Assembly (NCBI GenBank): GCA_012799315.1 | Contig: JAAZLM010000132.1 | Location: 1 to 8,082 of the forward strand | From: Clostridiales bacterium | Lineage (GTDB): Bacteria; Bacillota; Clostridia; Oscillospirales; Ruminococcaceae | Length of the DNA: 8,082 nucleotides | Direction of reading: 5' to 3' | Shown here: one piece after another, positions 1 to 5,733 of the stretch | Layout of the letters: the number at the start of each line of letters is the position of its first letter | How positions within the stretch are numbered: position 1 is the stretch's first letter | Program-made: the position numbers and the translations under genes | The notes under the pieces: model-generated | Told to the model about the DNA's origin: nothing | The model's database searches: none | Seen by the model: only the letters and a program-made list of their open reading frames with translations

Positions 1-72
1 ACCATGGAATTTCTTCAATTCCCAATCAATTTTACCGACCCATGTTACTTTGTCATTGATTTTGAAACTCAT
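1..72 (-). CDS. fprA: Flavodiiron protein FprA (anaerobic O2/NO reductase), N-terminal 24 residues only
   Basis: Only the first 24 codons are inside the window; the gene continues past position 1. The visible peptide, MSFKINDKVTWVGKIDWELK followed by KFHG, has the hallmark opening of flavodiiron proteins: a WVGxxDWExxxFHG pattern, which from family knowledge starts the metallo-beta-lactamase-like diiron domain (compare the N-terminus of E. coli NorV). These cytoplasmic enzymes reduce O2 to water or NO to N2O using FMN and a diiron centre, and protect anaerobes. The ATG is preceded by GGAGGA (79-84) with a 6-base spacer. The start lies 16 bases after the stop of the Crp/Fnr gene, so it is almost certainly the last visible gene of the same operon. 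The diiron ligands and flavodoxin domain cannot be checked here. Identification rests on a short but distinctive stretch. Confidence 0.8.
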   Translation of the reverse strand, partial: MSFKINDKVTWVGKIDWELKKFHG

Positions 73-88
73 TTTTATTCCTCCGTTT

Positions 89-769
89 TTATTCTATTTC
101 TTCTAGCCTATCTATATCTAAGAGGATTATCCTCCTATGCCCGATTAATTCGATCAGCCCCAATTGTTGGAATGAAGATAATTTCCTACTAAGTGTTTCT
201 TGACTCATTCCAAGATTCGATGCTAGATCCTGCCTCCGCATTGGAAGATGTACTTCACCCTCATGATTTGCTAAATTAAGCAAGGTATCCGCAAGGCGCT
301 TTTCCACGCTGTGAATGCTGATATTCTCAATTAAATTCTCCGCAGCGCCGAGCCTGTGGCTAAGTTCCTCCAATACCTTGAATGCGATAGCAGGGTATTT
401 CGCCATGAGATTTTTTATATGTTGTCCCTCAATTAAACATAGAGTCGTGTCCTCCAACACCTCACTATTATCGGTGAAAGTGGATGAGCTAAAAAGTGAT
501 AGCTCACCCATGAAATCACCAGCACCGAGGACACGAATAACTTGTTCTTTTCCCGATGGTGATATTCGTGAGATTTTCACCCTGCCCGAATGTATTACAT
601 ATAGTTTACTTCCCATATCGCCGGATAAATAGATGTGTTCGCCCTTTTGGTAGGATTTTTCGGTAGTAATGCGTGCGATCTCTAGCATTTCCTCATTGGA
701 TAAATTGCTGAATATCGGCACTGCTTCAATGCAGTTTTTACCGCCCCTGAGATGGCAATTACATTTCAA
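89..769 (-). CDS. Crp/Fnr-family transcriptional regulator with FNR-like cysteine set
   Basis: A 226-residue protein with the normal Crp/Fnr layout: a cyclic-nucleotide-binding-like beta-barrel (about 18-120, with the GDFMGELSLF segment at 84-93), a dimerisation helix (about 122-152) and a C-terminal winged helix (about 153-226, helix-turn-helix near 179-200). Seen directly: cysteines at 3, 5, 13 and 111. In E. coli FNR, four cysteines in comparable places (three N-terminal, one in the barrel within a SMVCEIP-like context) hold an oxygen-labile [4Fe-4S] cluster; here C111 sits in TTLCLIEG. The recognition helix reads SQETLSRKL, with E191, S194 and R195 matching the FNR residues that read a TTGAT half-site. 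Inference: an O2-, NO- or redox-responsive activator, probably of its own operon (see the site at 3001-3014). It lies 18 bases after the ATPase and 16 before fprA. The ATG at 767-769 has a GGGGGGA ribosome binding site about 10 bases upstream. The exact ligand is not proven; haem- or thiol-sensing relatives are alternatives. Confidence 0.88.
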   Translation of the reverse strand: MKCNCHLRGGKNCIEAVPIFSNLSNEEMLEIARITTEKSYQKGEHIYLSGDMGSKLYVIHSGRVKISRISPSGKEQVIRVLGAGDFMGELSLFSSSTFTDNSEVLEDTTLCLIEGQHIKNLMAKYPAIAFKVLEELSHRLGAAENLIENISIHSVEKRLADTLLNLANHEGEVHLPMRRQDLASNLGMSQETLSRKLSSFQQLGLIELIGHRRIILLDIDRLEEIE

Positions 770-787
770 AAGAATCCCCCCAATTAG

Positions 788-2656
788 CTAGTTTGCGATC
801 TTTCTTCTACTTTCCTTATCGCCGAATCGCAGTAGTCGCACTGCATTGACGATTACAAGGAGTACACTAAGTTCATGCACGAGCATACCAAAAGATAGGT
901 TAACTGTCTTAAACAATACCCCCGTCAATAAAATCGCAGCAACGGCAAGTGCGAATATGATGTTCTGCCGCATATTCCTCACCGTCGCACGGCTAAGCCC
1001 AATTGCATGGGTGAGCATGCGAATTTCATCGGACATGAGCACGACATCGGCTGTTTCCATAGCGACATCTGTTCCGGCACCGCCAATTGCAATGCCAAGA
1101 TCCGCAGATGCAAGTGCTGGAGCATCATTGACGCCATCGCCTACCATGGCGGAAATTCCATATTCATCGGCGAAATTCTTCAGCACTTCAACCTTTCCCT
1201 CTGGGAGAAGTTCAGCATGGTATTCATCAATTCCAAGCTGGCTAGAAATTGCCTTTGCGGCTCTTTCATTATCGCCCGTCAACATGATAATTTTTCTTAT
1301 TCCAAGGTGCTTTAAATTTATTATAAGATCTTTTGCATCATCACGCACAATATCGGCAATTGAGATTATGCCGATAACATTGCTTTTATCAGCAACAATG
1401 ATGACGGTTTGACCCTTTTCCTCTTCACTTTTTATATAGTCCTGTTGCAATCCAATATCGATCGAATTCTCATTCATTAACTTGCGATTGCCAATTAAAT
1501 AGCTAATGCCGTCAAGATAAAATTTGAGCCCGTGTCCAGCGATAATTTCAGCATTATCGGGACGATCATTTATATCGCCTAGATTTTCCTCAGCATACGA
1601 TATGACTGCCCTAGCTAGTGGATGTTCGGAGTAACTCTCCCCAATTGCCGAGATCCTAAGCAGATCATTTTCATCTATTCCATAGCTTTTGATCCTTGTC
1701 ACTGCCGGCTTGCCAACGGTTAATGTGCCCGTTTTATCAAAGGCTAAGACCTTTATTTTACCGAGTCTTTCCATAATTTCGCCACCCTTGACAAGAACAC
1801 CGTGCCGAGCGCCATTCCCAATGCCAGCAACAATTGAAACGGGGGTGGAAATAACAAGTGCACCCGGGCATGAAATAACAAGGAGAGTTAAAGAAAGAAC
1901 TAAATCCCTTGTTATAATAAATACGAGCAATGCAAGAACGATAATTGCCGGAGTATAGTATTTTGAGAATTTCTCAAGGAATTTCTGCGTATGCGCTTTC
2001 TTATCCTGTGCATCTTCAACCATTTGGAGGATTCTAGCGAATGTAGTATCGTCGCCGACTTTCTCCGCGCGGATAATGAGATAGCCCGATTCCAATATTC
2101 CACCGGAAAAGACACCTTGATCAACAGTCCTATCGACGGGAATAGATTCGCCCGTGATAGCTGCCTGATTGATGTAGGCATTCCCCTCAGTAATAGTACC
2201 ATCGACCGGTATTTTTTCACCGGGGCGCACAATTACTAAATCACCTTTTATAACTTCATCGGGTGAGATTTCAACTTCCACACCGTCACGCATGACGCGT
2301 GCCGAATCGGGAGCAAGATCTAGCAGCGCCTTAATAGAAGATCTTGTCTTTTCGATCGTCCTTGATTCAAGATAATCACCGAACATGAATAGGAATGTTA
2401 CAGCAGCAGCCTCCCAATATTCGCCGATCGACATTGCACCGATTACAGCGATGGAAACAAGAGCATCGATACCGACAATACCATACCTAATAGCGGCAAT
2501 GGCATTCCTCAAAATTGGGTAGCCTGCTATTATGGCGGCGGCAATCATGAATATACTAGTGACGATGTGCATCCCGATACTAAGCTTTAGTATGAAAGAA
2601 ATAGCAACAAGTATCCCTGAAATTAGCACTCTTTTACTCTTACTTAATTTTAACAT
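788..2656 (-). CDS. P1B-type heavy-metal-translocating ATPase, CPG variant
   Basis: A 622-residue integral membrane pump that would use ATP to move a transition-metal ion across the cytoplasmic membrane. All core P-type motifs are present: TGES 168-171 (actuator), the membrane metal motif SCPG 262-265, DKTGT 307-311 with phospho-acceptor D307, the P1B signature HP 345-346, TGDN 460-463 and GDGVNDAP 506-513. The last membrane segment carries MLVHELS (591-597) followed by the usual NAVRLLR end. There is no N-terminal metal-binding domain; that role appears to be supplied by the separate HMA protein just upstream. The oddity is CPG in place of the CPC typical of Cu+ and Zn2+/Cd2+ pumps, and HELS in the last helix rather than the HEG of Co/Fe-type or D-G of Zn-type pumps, so the metal cannot be assigned. 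Overall sequence is closest in style to the Zn/Cd/Co branch. ATG at 2654-2656 with GGGGGA six bases upstream. Same operon as the neighbouring HMA, fnr-like and fprA genes. Confidence 0.9.
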   Translation of the reverse strand: MLKLSKSKRVLISGILVAISFILKLSIGMHIVTSIFMIAAAIIAGYPILRNAIAAIRYGIVGIDALVSIAVIGAMSIGEYWEAAAVTFLFMFGDYLESRTIEKTRSSIKALLDLAPDSARVMRDGVEVEISPDEVIKGDLVIVRPGEKIPVDGTITEGNAYINQAAITGESIPVDRTVDQGVFSGGILESGYLIIRAEKVGDDTTFARILQMVEDAQDKKAHTQKFLEKFSKYYTPAIIVLALLVFIITRDLVLSLTLLVISCPGALVISTPVSIVAGIGNGARHGVLVKGGEIMERLGKIKVLAFDKTGTLTVGKPAVTRIKSYGIDENDLLRISAIGESYSEHPLARAVISYAEENLGDINDRPDNAEIIAGHGLKFYLDGISYLIGNRKLMNENSIDIGLQQDYIKSEEEKGQTVIIVADKSNVIGIISIADIVRDDAKDLIINLKHLGIRKIIMLTGDNERAAKAISSQLGIDEYHAELLPEGKVEVLKNFADEYGISAMVGDGVNDAPALASADLGIAIGGAGTDVAMETADVVLMSDEIRMLTHAIGLSRATVRNMRQNIIFALAVAAILLTGVLFKTVNLSFGMLVHELSVLLVIVNAVRLLRFGDKESRRKIAN

Positions 2657-2699
2657 ATAAATCCCCCTTTCTCAATAGGATATAGAATAAAAGCAGAAG

Positions 2700-2915
2700 T
2701 TATTTCTCACCGATCACCTTATAGCCGAGGGTTTCTATACGATTTTTAATAGTTTCTGTATCTACGATGCTTTCATCAAAGCTAAATTTCACTCTGCTTG
2801 AGTTGAATAGAACCTCCGCTTCTTTAACTCCTTTAGTCTTTTTAACGGCGGATTCGACCTTTGCGGCGCACGCTGGGCATGCTAATGTTTCAAGTTGAAA
2901 AGTTTTGTCTGTCAT
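2700..2915 (-). CDS. Free-standing HMA heavy-metal-associated domain protein (CopZ-like)
   Basis: A 71-residue single HMA domain with the expected beta-alpha-beta-beta-alpha-beta length. The metal-binding loop is TLACPACAAKVE, with C13 and C16 as the CxxC pair, followed by the conserved KGVKEAEVLFNSSRVKF segment and the closing ETLGYKV typical of the fold. Family knowledge: such proteins bind a soft or borderline metal ion between the two cysteines and pass it to a P1B ATPase. It is first in the operon, 43 bases ahead of an ATPase that lacks its own N-terminal HMA domain, which fits a partner role. ATG at 2913-2915 with an excellent AGGAGGA site (2923-2929), spacer 7. The metal is unknown; the lack of Met or His next to the CxxC and the CPG motif of the ATPase argue against simply calling it a copper chaperone. 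Confidence 0.88.
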   Translation of the reverse strand: MTDKTFQLETLACPACAAKVESAVKKTKGVKEAEVLFNSSRVKFSFDESIVDTETIKNRIETLGYKVIGEK

Positions 2916-2937
2916 GATTAATTCCTCCTAAAATTTG

Positions 2938-2952
2938 CGGAGTATAACTCCG
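2938..2952 (-). other. Small hairpin in the operon 5' leader
   Basis: A perfect 6-bp inverted repeat, CGGAGT-ATA-ACTCCG on the plus strand. It sits in the predicted leader of the HMA-ATPase-fnr-fprA transcript, 8 bases upstream of the Shine-Dalgarno sequence. In the RNA, the 3' arm contains CUCC and could pair either with the 5' arm or, weakly, with the GGAG of the ribosome binding site. It could equally be a DNA operator. No function is shown. Confidence 0.5.
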
Positions 2953-2965
2953 TGCGTTTTGCTTA

Positions 2966-2981
2966 TAATCATAGTATAACA
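2966..2981 (-). promoter_or_regulatory. Extended -10 promoter of the metal/FNR/FprA operon
   Basis: On the minus strand TATACT (2978-2973) is preceded by TGT, giving an extended -10. The predicted start is an A at 2966, leaving a leader of about 50 bases before the HMA gene. At the normal 17-base spacing the -35 position reads TAATAA, only 2 of 6 matches to TTGACA, so the promoter probably needs an activator. The FNR-type site at 3001-3014 is placed to supply it. Confidence 0.65.
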
Positions 2982-3000
2982 TATATAAATGGCAATTATT

Positions 3001-3014
3001 ATGACCCAGATCAA
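3001..3014 (-). promoter_or_regulatory. FNR-type binding site centred at -41.5
   Basis: The minus strand reads TTGAT-CTGG-GTCAT, matching the FNR consensus TTGAT-N4-ATCAA at 8 of 10 positions, with one half-site perfect. Its centre (3007.5) is 41.5 bases upstream of the start predicted from the TATACT -10. That is the standard position for class II activation by FNR and CRP, with the activator overlapping the -35 region. The Crp/Fnr protein encoded in the same operon carries the E-xx-SR residues that recognise TTGAT in FNR. Site and spacing are seen; binding and autoregulation are inferred. Confidence 0.7.
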
Positions 3015-3055
3015 AATTCCAAATTAAAAATAGCACAATCTAAAATATTGGCACA

Positions 3056-3098
3056 AATAAAAATAACCGCCAAAGCTGCATTTACAGCTTTAACAGTT
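3056..3098 (-). terminator. Intrinsic terminator of tRNA-Arg(ACG)
   Basis: Just downstream of the tRNA on the minus strand, a 14-bp stem (3085-3098 with 3065-3078) including G-U pairs closes a 6-base loop. It is followed by TTTTTATTT. This ends the tRNA transcript before the promoter of the next minus-strand operon. Confidence 0.85.
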
Positions 3099-3105
3099 AT
3101 AATTT

Positions 3106-3182
3106 TGGCGCGCCCTGAGGGATTCGAACCCCCGACCTTCTGGTTCGTAGCCAGACACTCTATCCAGCTGAGCTAAGGGCGC
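3106..3182 (-). tRNA. tRNA-Arg (anticodon ACG)
   Basis: A full cloverleaf can be drawn. The 7-bp acceptor stem is GCGCCCT with AGGGCGC, followed by a G discriminator and an encoded CCA (3106-3108). The D arm is GCTC...GAGC, the anticodon stem TCTGG/CCAGA encloses the loop CTACGAA, and the T loop is TTCGAAT. The anticodon ACG, with A34 normally deaminated to inosine, reads CGU, CGC and CGA. It is a single-gene transcript with its own promoter (3226-3254) and terminator (3056-3098). Confidence 0.97.
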
Positions 3183-3200
3183 AATTAAATTTTACAGCTT

Positions 3201-3217
3201 GTCATGTATCACATGAC
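3201..3217. repeat. 7-bp palindrome in the tRNA-Arg(ACG) leader
   Basis: GTCATGT-ATC-ACATGAC is a perfect inverted repeat with 7-bp arms. It lies at about +3 to +19 of the predicted tRNA transcript, ahead of the mature 5' end at 3182. It could form a hairpin in the pre-tRNA leader removed by RNase P, or act as an operator just past the start site. No function is established. Confidence 0.5.
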
Positions 3218-3225
3218 GCTATAAT

Positions 3226-3254
3226 AGTATATCATGATGAATATGCGTTGTCAA
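3226..3254 (-). promoter_or_regulatory. Sigma-A promoter of tRNA-Arg(ACG)
   Basis: The minus strand has TTGACA (3254-3249), a 17-base spacer and TATACT (3231-3226), preceded by TGA as an extended -10. This is close to consensus, as expected for a stable-RNA gene. The predicted start is near 3219, about 37 bases before the mature tRNA. Confidence 0.88.
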
Positions 3255-3330
3255 GCAATTTGCAAATTTAATTTGCACGATTTATAGCATTATGACCGTA
3301 GAATCCAACTTGGCAGTAATTACAAAAACA

Positions 3331-3359
3331 TTGACAATTTACACGGCTTATTGTATAAT
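3331..3359 (+). promoter_or_regulatory. Perfect-consensus sigma-A promoter for the small membrane protein
   Basis: TTGACA (3331-3336), a 17-base spacer and TATAAT (3354-3359) match the consensus at every position. The predicted start is near 3366, giving a leader of about 27 bases to the ATG at 3393. It implies strong or finely repressed expression of a 60-residue protein. Confidence 0.9.
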
Positions 3360-3392
3360 TTAAATAAGAAATGCATGAGGGAGTGAATTAAC

Positions 3393-3575
3393 ATGGCTAT
3401 TAGAAGGAATAGGGGCATCGTCTTTATATCATTGTCGCTAATATCTATACTAATATCATTGCTTGGGGTGTTAATCGCAATTAACTCTCTCGTTAGATAT
3501 ATTATAGAGAAAATCGTCGATAAGAAAAGATACCGTGAGAAGTGGGCGGATTATTATGATTGCGGACTAGCATGA
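3393..3575 (+). CDS. Small single-pass membrane protein, unknown function
   Basis: A 60-residue protein that I do not recognise. The N-terminus is basic (R4, R5, R7), followed by a hydrophobic segment of about 25 residues (9-34), then a charged, probably helical tail (35-56) rich in Lys, Arg and Glu, ending in YYDCGLA. Charge distribution suggests the N-terminus stays inside (positive-inside rule). No lipobox or signal cleavage site is seen. The ATG follows a GGGAG site (about 9 bases upstream), and the gene has a perfect sigma-A promoter 34 bases before the start, which makes it credible as a real gene despite its size. It stands alone: a minus-strand tRNA on one side and the independently promoted CBS gene on the other. 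No convincing terminator is visible in 3576-3630; AAAAAG-GCG-CTTTTT near 3610-3625 is only a weak candidate. Confidence 0.72.
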   Translation: MAIRRNRGIVFISLSLISILISLLGVLIAINSLVRYIIEKIVDKKRYREKWADYYDCGLA

Positions 3576-3635
3576 TAATATTACTACATAGCAGGGGCGG
3601 GCTTTATAAAAAAGGCGCTTTTTAATGGGAAGTAA

Positions 3636-3665
3636 TTGTATAAATATAAAGCATCTGTCTATAAT
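3636..3665 (+). promoter_or_regulatory. Sigma-A-like promoter of the CBS-domain gene
   Basis: TTGTAT (3636-3641), an 18-base spacer and TATAAT (3660-3665). The -10 is perfect and the -35 moderate. The start is predicted near 3672, about 40 bases before the ATG at 3713. Confidence 0.65.
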
Positions 3666-3712
3666 AATACTATTCCAAATCTGATAGGAAAGTGGGTAAT
3701 GGAGGTATTAAG

Positions 3713-4123
3713 ATGCTTGTAAAAGACATTATGACGCCAACAGTTGTAACGGTAACACAGGACGATACGGCAATAGAAGCGGCGAAATTAATGAAAGTCA
3801 ATAATATAGGAGCGGTGCCGGTAACTTGTGGGAGCAATGTTTGCGGAATGCTGACCGACAGGGATATTGTACTAAGATGCGTTGCCGTGGGGAAAACTCC
3901 CGACGAATGTAAGGTTAGTGAAGTTATGACTGGCAGTGCCGCTTGTGTAACGCCAACGCAATCCGTCACAGATGCTATCACCTTAATGGCGAGCGAGCAA
4001 GTGCGCCGCCTACCCGTACTTGAAAATGGCGAATTGACGGGGATTATTTCCCTTGCCGATATAGCAAGAATCCGCAAATCGCCTGAAGTTGCCAATGCGT
4101 TATGCGAGATTTCAATGCCTTAG
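3713..4123 (+). CDS. Tandem CBS-domain protein (YhcV-like)
   Basis: A 136-residue cytoplasmic protein made almost entirely of two CBS domains (about 6-60 and 70-124), forming one Bateman module. Typical features are the DIMTPTVVTV and EVMTGSAACVTP openings, the paired hydrophobic IGAVPV and VRRLPV strands, and GMLTDRD (45-51), which in the family contributes the Asp/Thr contacts to the nucleotide ribose and phosphates. Such modules bind AMP, ATP, NAD or SAM and act as energy sensors, but as a stand-alone protein its partner is unknown. Overall it resembles B. subtilis YhcV. The ATG at 3713 is preferred because GGAGG (3701-3705) lies 7 bases upstream; an in-frame GTG at 3692 lacks a ribosome binding site. 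It is monocistronic, with its own promoter and a strong terminator immediately after the stop. Confidence 0.9.
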   Translation: MLVKDIMTPTVVTVTQDDTAIEAAKLMKVNNIGAVPVTCGSNVCGMLTDRDIVLRCVAVGKTPDECKVSEVMTGSAACVTPTQSVTDAITLMASEQVRRLPVLENGELTGIISLADIARIRKSPEVANALCEISMP

Positions 4124-4125
4124 AT

Positions 4126-4159
4126 AAAAATAGCTATCTTGAGAGATAGCTATTTTTTT
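4126..4159. terminator. Bidirectional intrinsic terminator between the CBS gene and rsmI
   Basis: A perfect 14-bp stem (4126-4139 with 4144-4157) around the loop TGAG, with T runs in both directions. It starts 2 bases after the CBS gene stop and abuts the rsmI stop codon at 4158-4160. It therefore serves both converging genes. Confidence 0.93.
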
Positions 4160-4994
4160 ATTTTCTATGCTGGGTGTAGTGATTATAGATTTCACTCTTT
4201 CGGTGCCCACTTTGCTCCGATGCCTGTTTACAAGCATCGGATAGCTTCATACCATTGCTAACAAGAGCATCGACGATGTCGGCGGCCTCTTCAAGAGTGA
4301 GGTTCAATTCACCGTCTGCAACTTCACTTCCCGATATAACTAGCACGAATTCGCCACGGGGGGAGTTGCTTTCGTAGAATTCAATTGCATCAAGCAATGT
4401 AGTGCGCATAACTTCTTCATACAGCTTCGTTAATTCTCTACAAATTGAGATTTTCCTATCGCCGAATTTACTATACATATCTTTAAGAGTGCGCAGAAGT
4501 TTATGCGGTGCCTCATAGAATACCATCGTTCTTTCTTCGTTTTTAAGTGAGTCAAGATGTAAATTCCGCTGCTTTTTATTCACGCTAAGGAATCCCTCAA
4601 AGCAGAATCTTGATGTGCTAAGTCCGCTAATTGCAAGAGCGCTAATAACGGCGCTTGCTCCCGGAACAACTACAACTTCGATACCTGCATTTGAAAGAAG
4701 TCGGACAAGATCTTCACCGGGATCGCTTATACATGGCATACCGGCATCGGATACAATGGCGCAGCTTTCGCCATCTCTAACACGGGCAAGAATCTCCTCC
4801 CCACGTTGGCGAATTGTATGTGTATAGTAGCTTATCATCGGTGTCTTAATATCGAAAATACTCAGTAACTTGCCCGTAACTCTAGTATCTTCAGCGGCAA
4901 TAAAATCGACACTGGATAGCACTTCAATGGCACGTGGCGTCATATCGCCGAGATTGCCGATCGGTGTCGCTGTCACATATAATTTGCCCATCAT
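4158..4994 (-). CDS. rsmI: 16S rRNA (cytidine(1402)-2'-O)-methyltransferase RsmI
   Basis: A 278-residue protein of normal family length. RsmI uses S-adenosylmethionine to 2'-O-methylate C1402 in the decoding centre of 16S rRNA, tuning P-site fidelity. Family motifs run in order: ATPIGNLGDMTPRA (9-22), AEDTR (34-38), SDAGMPCISDPG (82-93), VPGASA (110-115), FYEAPH (159-164), CRELTKLYEE (185-194) and RGEFVLVI (213-220). The C-terminal helical region (about 231-278) matches the short domain seen in many RsmI proteins. Two ATGs are adjacent (4994 and 4991); the first is used here, with AGGATGAG about 10 bases upstream. It follows the trmN6-like gene by 16 bases and is probably co-transcribed with it, as in B. 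subtilis yabB-yazA-yabC. Confidence 0.95.
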   Translation of the reverse strand: MMGKLYVTATPIGNLGDMTPRAIEVLSSVDFIAAEDTRVTGKLLSIFDIKTPMISYYTHTIRQRGEEILARVRDGESCAIVSDAGMPCISDPGEDLVRLLSNAGIEVVVVPGASAVISALAISGLSTSRFCFEGFLSVNKKQRNLHLDSLKNEERTMVFYEAPHKLLRTLKDMYSKFGDRKISICRELTKLYEEVMRTTLLDAIEFYESNSPRGEFVLVISGSEVADGELNLTLEEAADIVDALVSNGMKLSDACKQASEQSGHRKSEIYNHYTQHRK

Positions 4995-5010
4995 GGTTAA
5001 AACTCATCCT

Positions 5011-5733
5011 TTATTCAATATTTCCATAAATCGCTTTTAATTCGTCGCTAAATCCATCTTGTGAGCGAATATATAGCTGCGGCATTACCCTCATAAAAGG
5101 GGAACCGCCCTTGCGCCCTTCAATGAGGAATAGCCAAGGTTCTGTTTGTGAATTCTTACTTACGAAGCGGATTTTCTTCGGCTCAATGCCGTTTGACTTC
5201 ATGGCGCAAATCACATCGGCAAGACGTTCCGGACGTTGGCAGATGCATAATCTACCGCCGAATTTGAGTAGTTTATTTGCGGCACTGCACACATCATCAA
5301 TATTGCACATAATTTCATGACGGGCAATGCTATGAGCAGAATTTTCGTTAATTATACCGCTGCCAGCACGTTTATATGGCGGATTGCAGGTGACAATTTC
5401 AAACCTGCCAGCGTCTAATTCTGCATCGCCAAGTGGGAGGGAGAGCGCCTTTAAATCTGCATGGATTGGTATAATAGTCCCACCGAGGGAATTCTCCTCA
5501 ACTGATAATTTCAGTTGATTAATTGCGCCCTGCTGTATGTCGACGGCGGCAATGCGTCGTGGCGGATTGCTCCTACACATTAGCAGTGGGATAATGCCGC
5601 ACCCCGTACCTAGATCGCAGACTTTATCGCCACGCTTAACACCGGCAAAATCTGCAAGAAGAAAGGCATCAGTGCCAAATCCATGTTCATTTGATATGTA
5701 AATCGAGATATCGCCTAGCTTTTCAATTTGCAA
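5011..5733 (-). CDS. trmN6: tRNA1(Val) (adenine(37)-N6)-methyltransferase-like protein (TrmN6/YabB), TTG start
   Basis: A class I SAM-dependent methyltransferase of 240 residues. The SAM-binding loop is DLGTGCGIIPLL (40-51), the acidic end of strand 2 is AAVDIQ (62-67), and the catalytic NPPY motif (117-120) is typical of enzymes that methylate an exocyclic amino group of adenine. The N-terminal FGTDAFLLADFA resembles the YabB/TrmN6 family, which modifies A37 next to the anticodon of tRNA-Val. The genomic partner rsmI supports the family call. Start choice: reading could begin at a TTG at 5751, but that has no ribosome binding site. The TTG at 5731-5733 has GGAGGGG (5740-5746) six bases upstream and is chosen, removing six residues. 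The exact tRNA target is inferred from homology. Confidence 0.85.
   Translation of the reverse strand: MQIEKLGDISIYISNEHGFGTDAFLLADFAGVKRGDKVCDLGTGCGIIPLLMCRSNPPRRIAAVDIQQGAINQLKLSVEENSLGGTIIPIHADLKALSLPLGDAELDAGRFEIVTCNPPYKRAGSGIINENSAHSIARHEIMCNIDDVCSAANKLLKFGGRLCICQRPERLADVICAMKSNGIEPKKIRFVSKNSQTEPWLFLIEGRKGGSPFMRVMPQLYIRSQDGFSDELKAIYGNIE

Noticed and set aside
4..192. 62-codon plus-strand frame
   Set aside because: Antisense to the start of fprA and the end of the Crp/Fnr gene; no family match.
846..1412. 188-codon plus-strand frame opposite the metal ATPase
   Set aside because: Shadow of a strongly conserved ATPase; Ser/Ile/Thr-rich with no domain and no ribosome binding site.
2952..3176. 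74-codon plus-strand frame
   Set aside because: Runs across the operon promoter, a terminator and antisense through tRNA-Arg; its ARPEGFEPPTFWF-like end is the known artefact of translating a tRNA.
3692..3712. GTG at 3692 as start of the CBS protein
   Set aside because: The extra seven residues encode the ribosome binding site GGAGG itself; the ATG at 3713 has ideal spacing.
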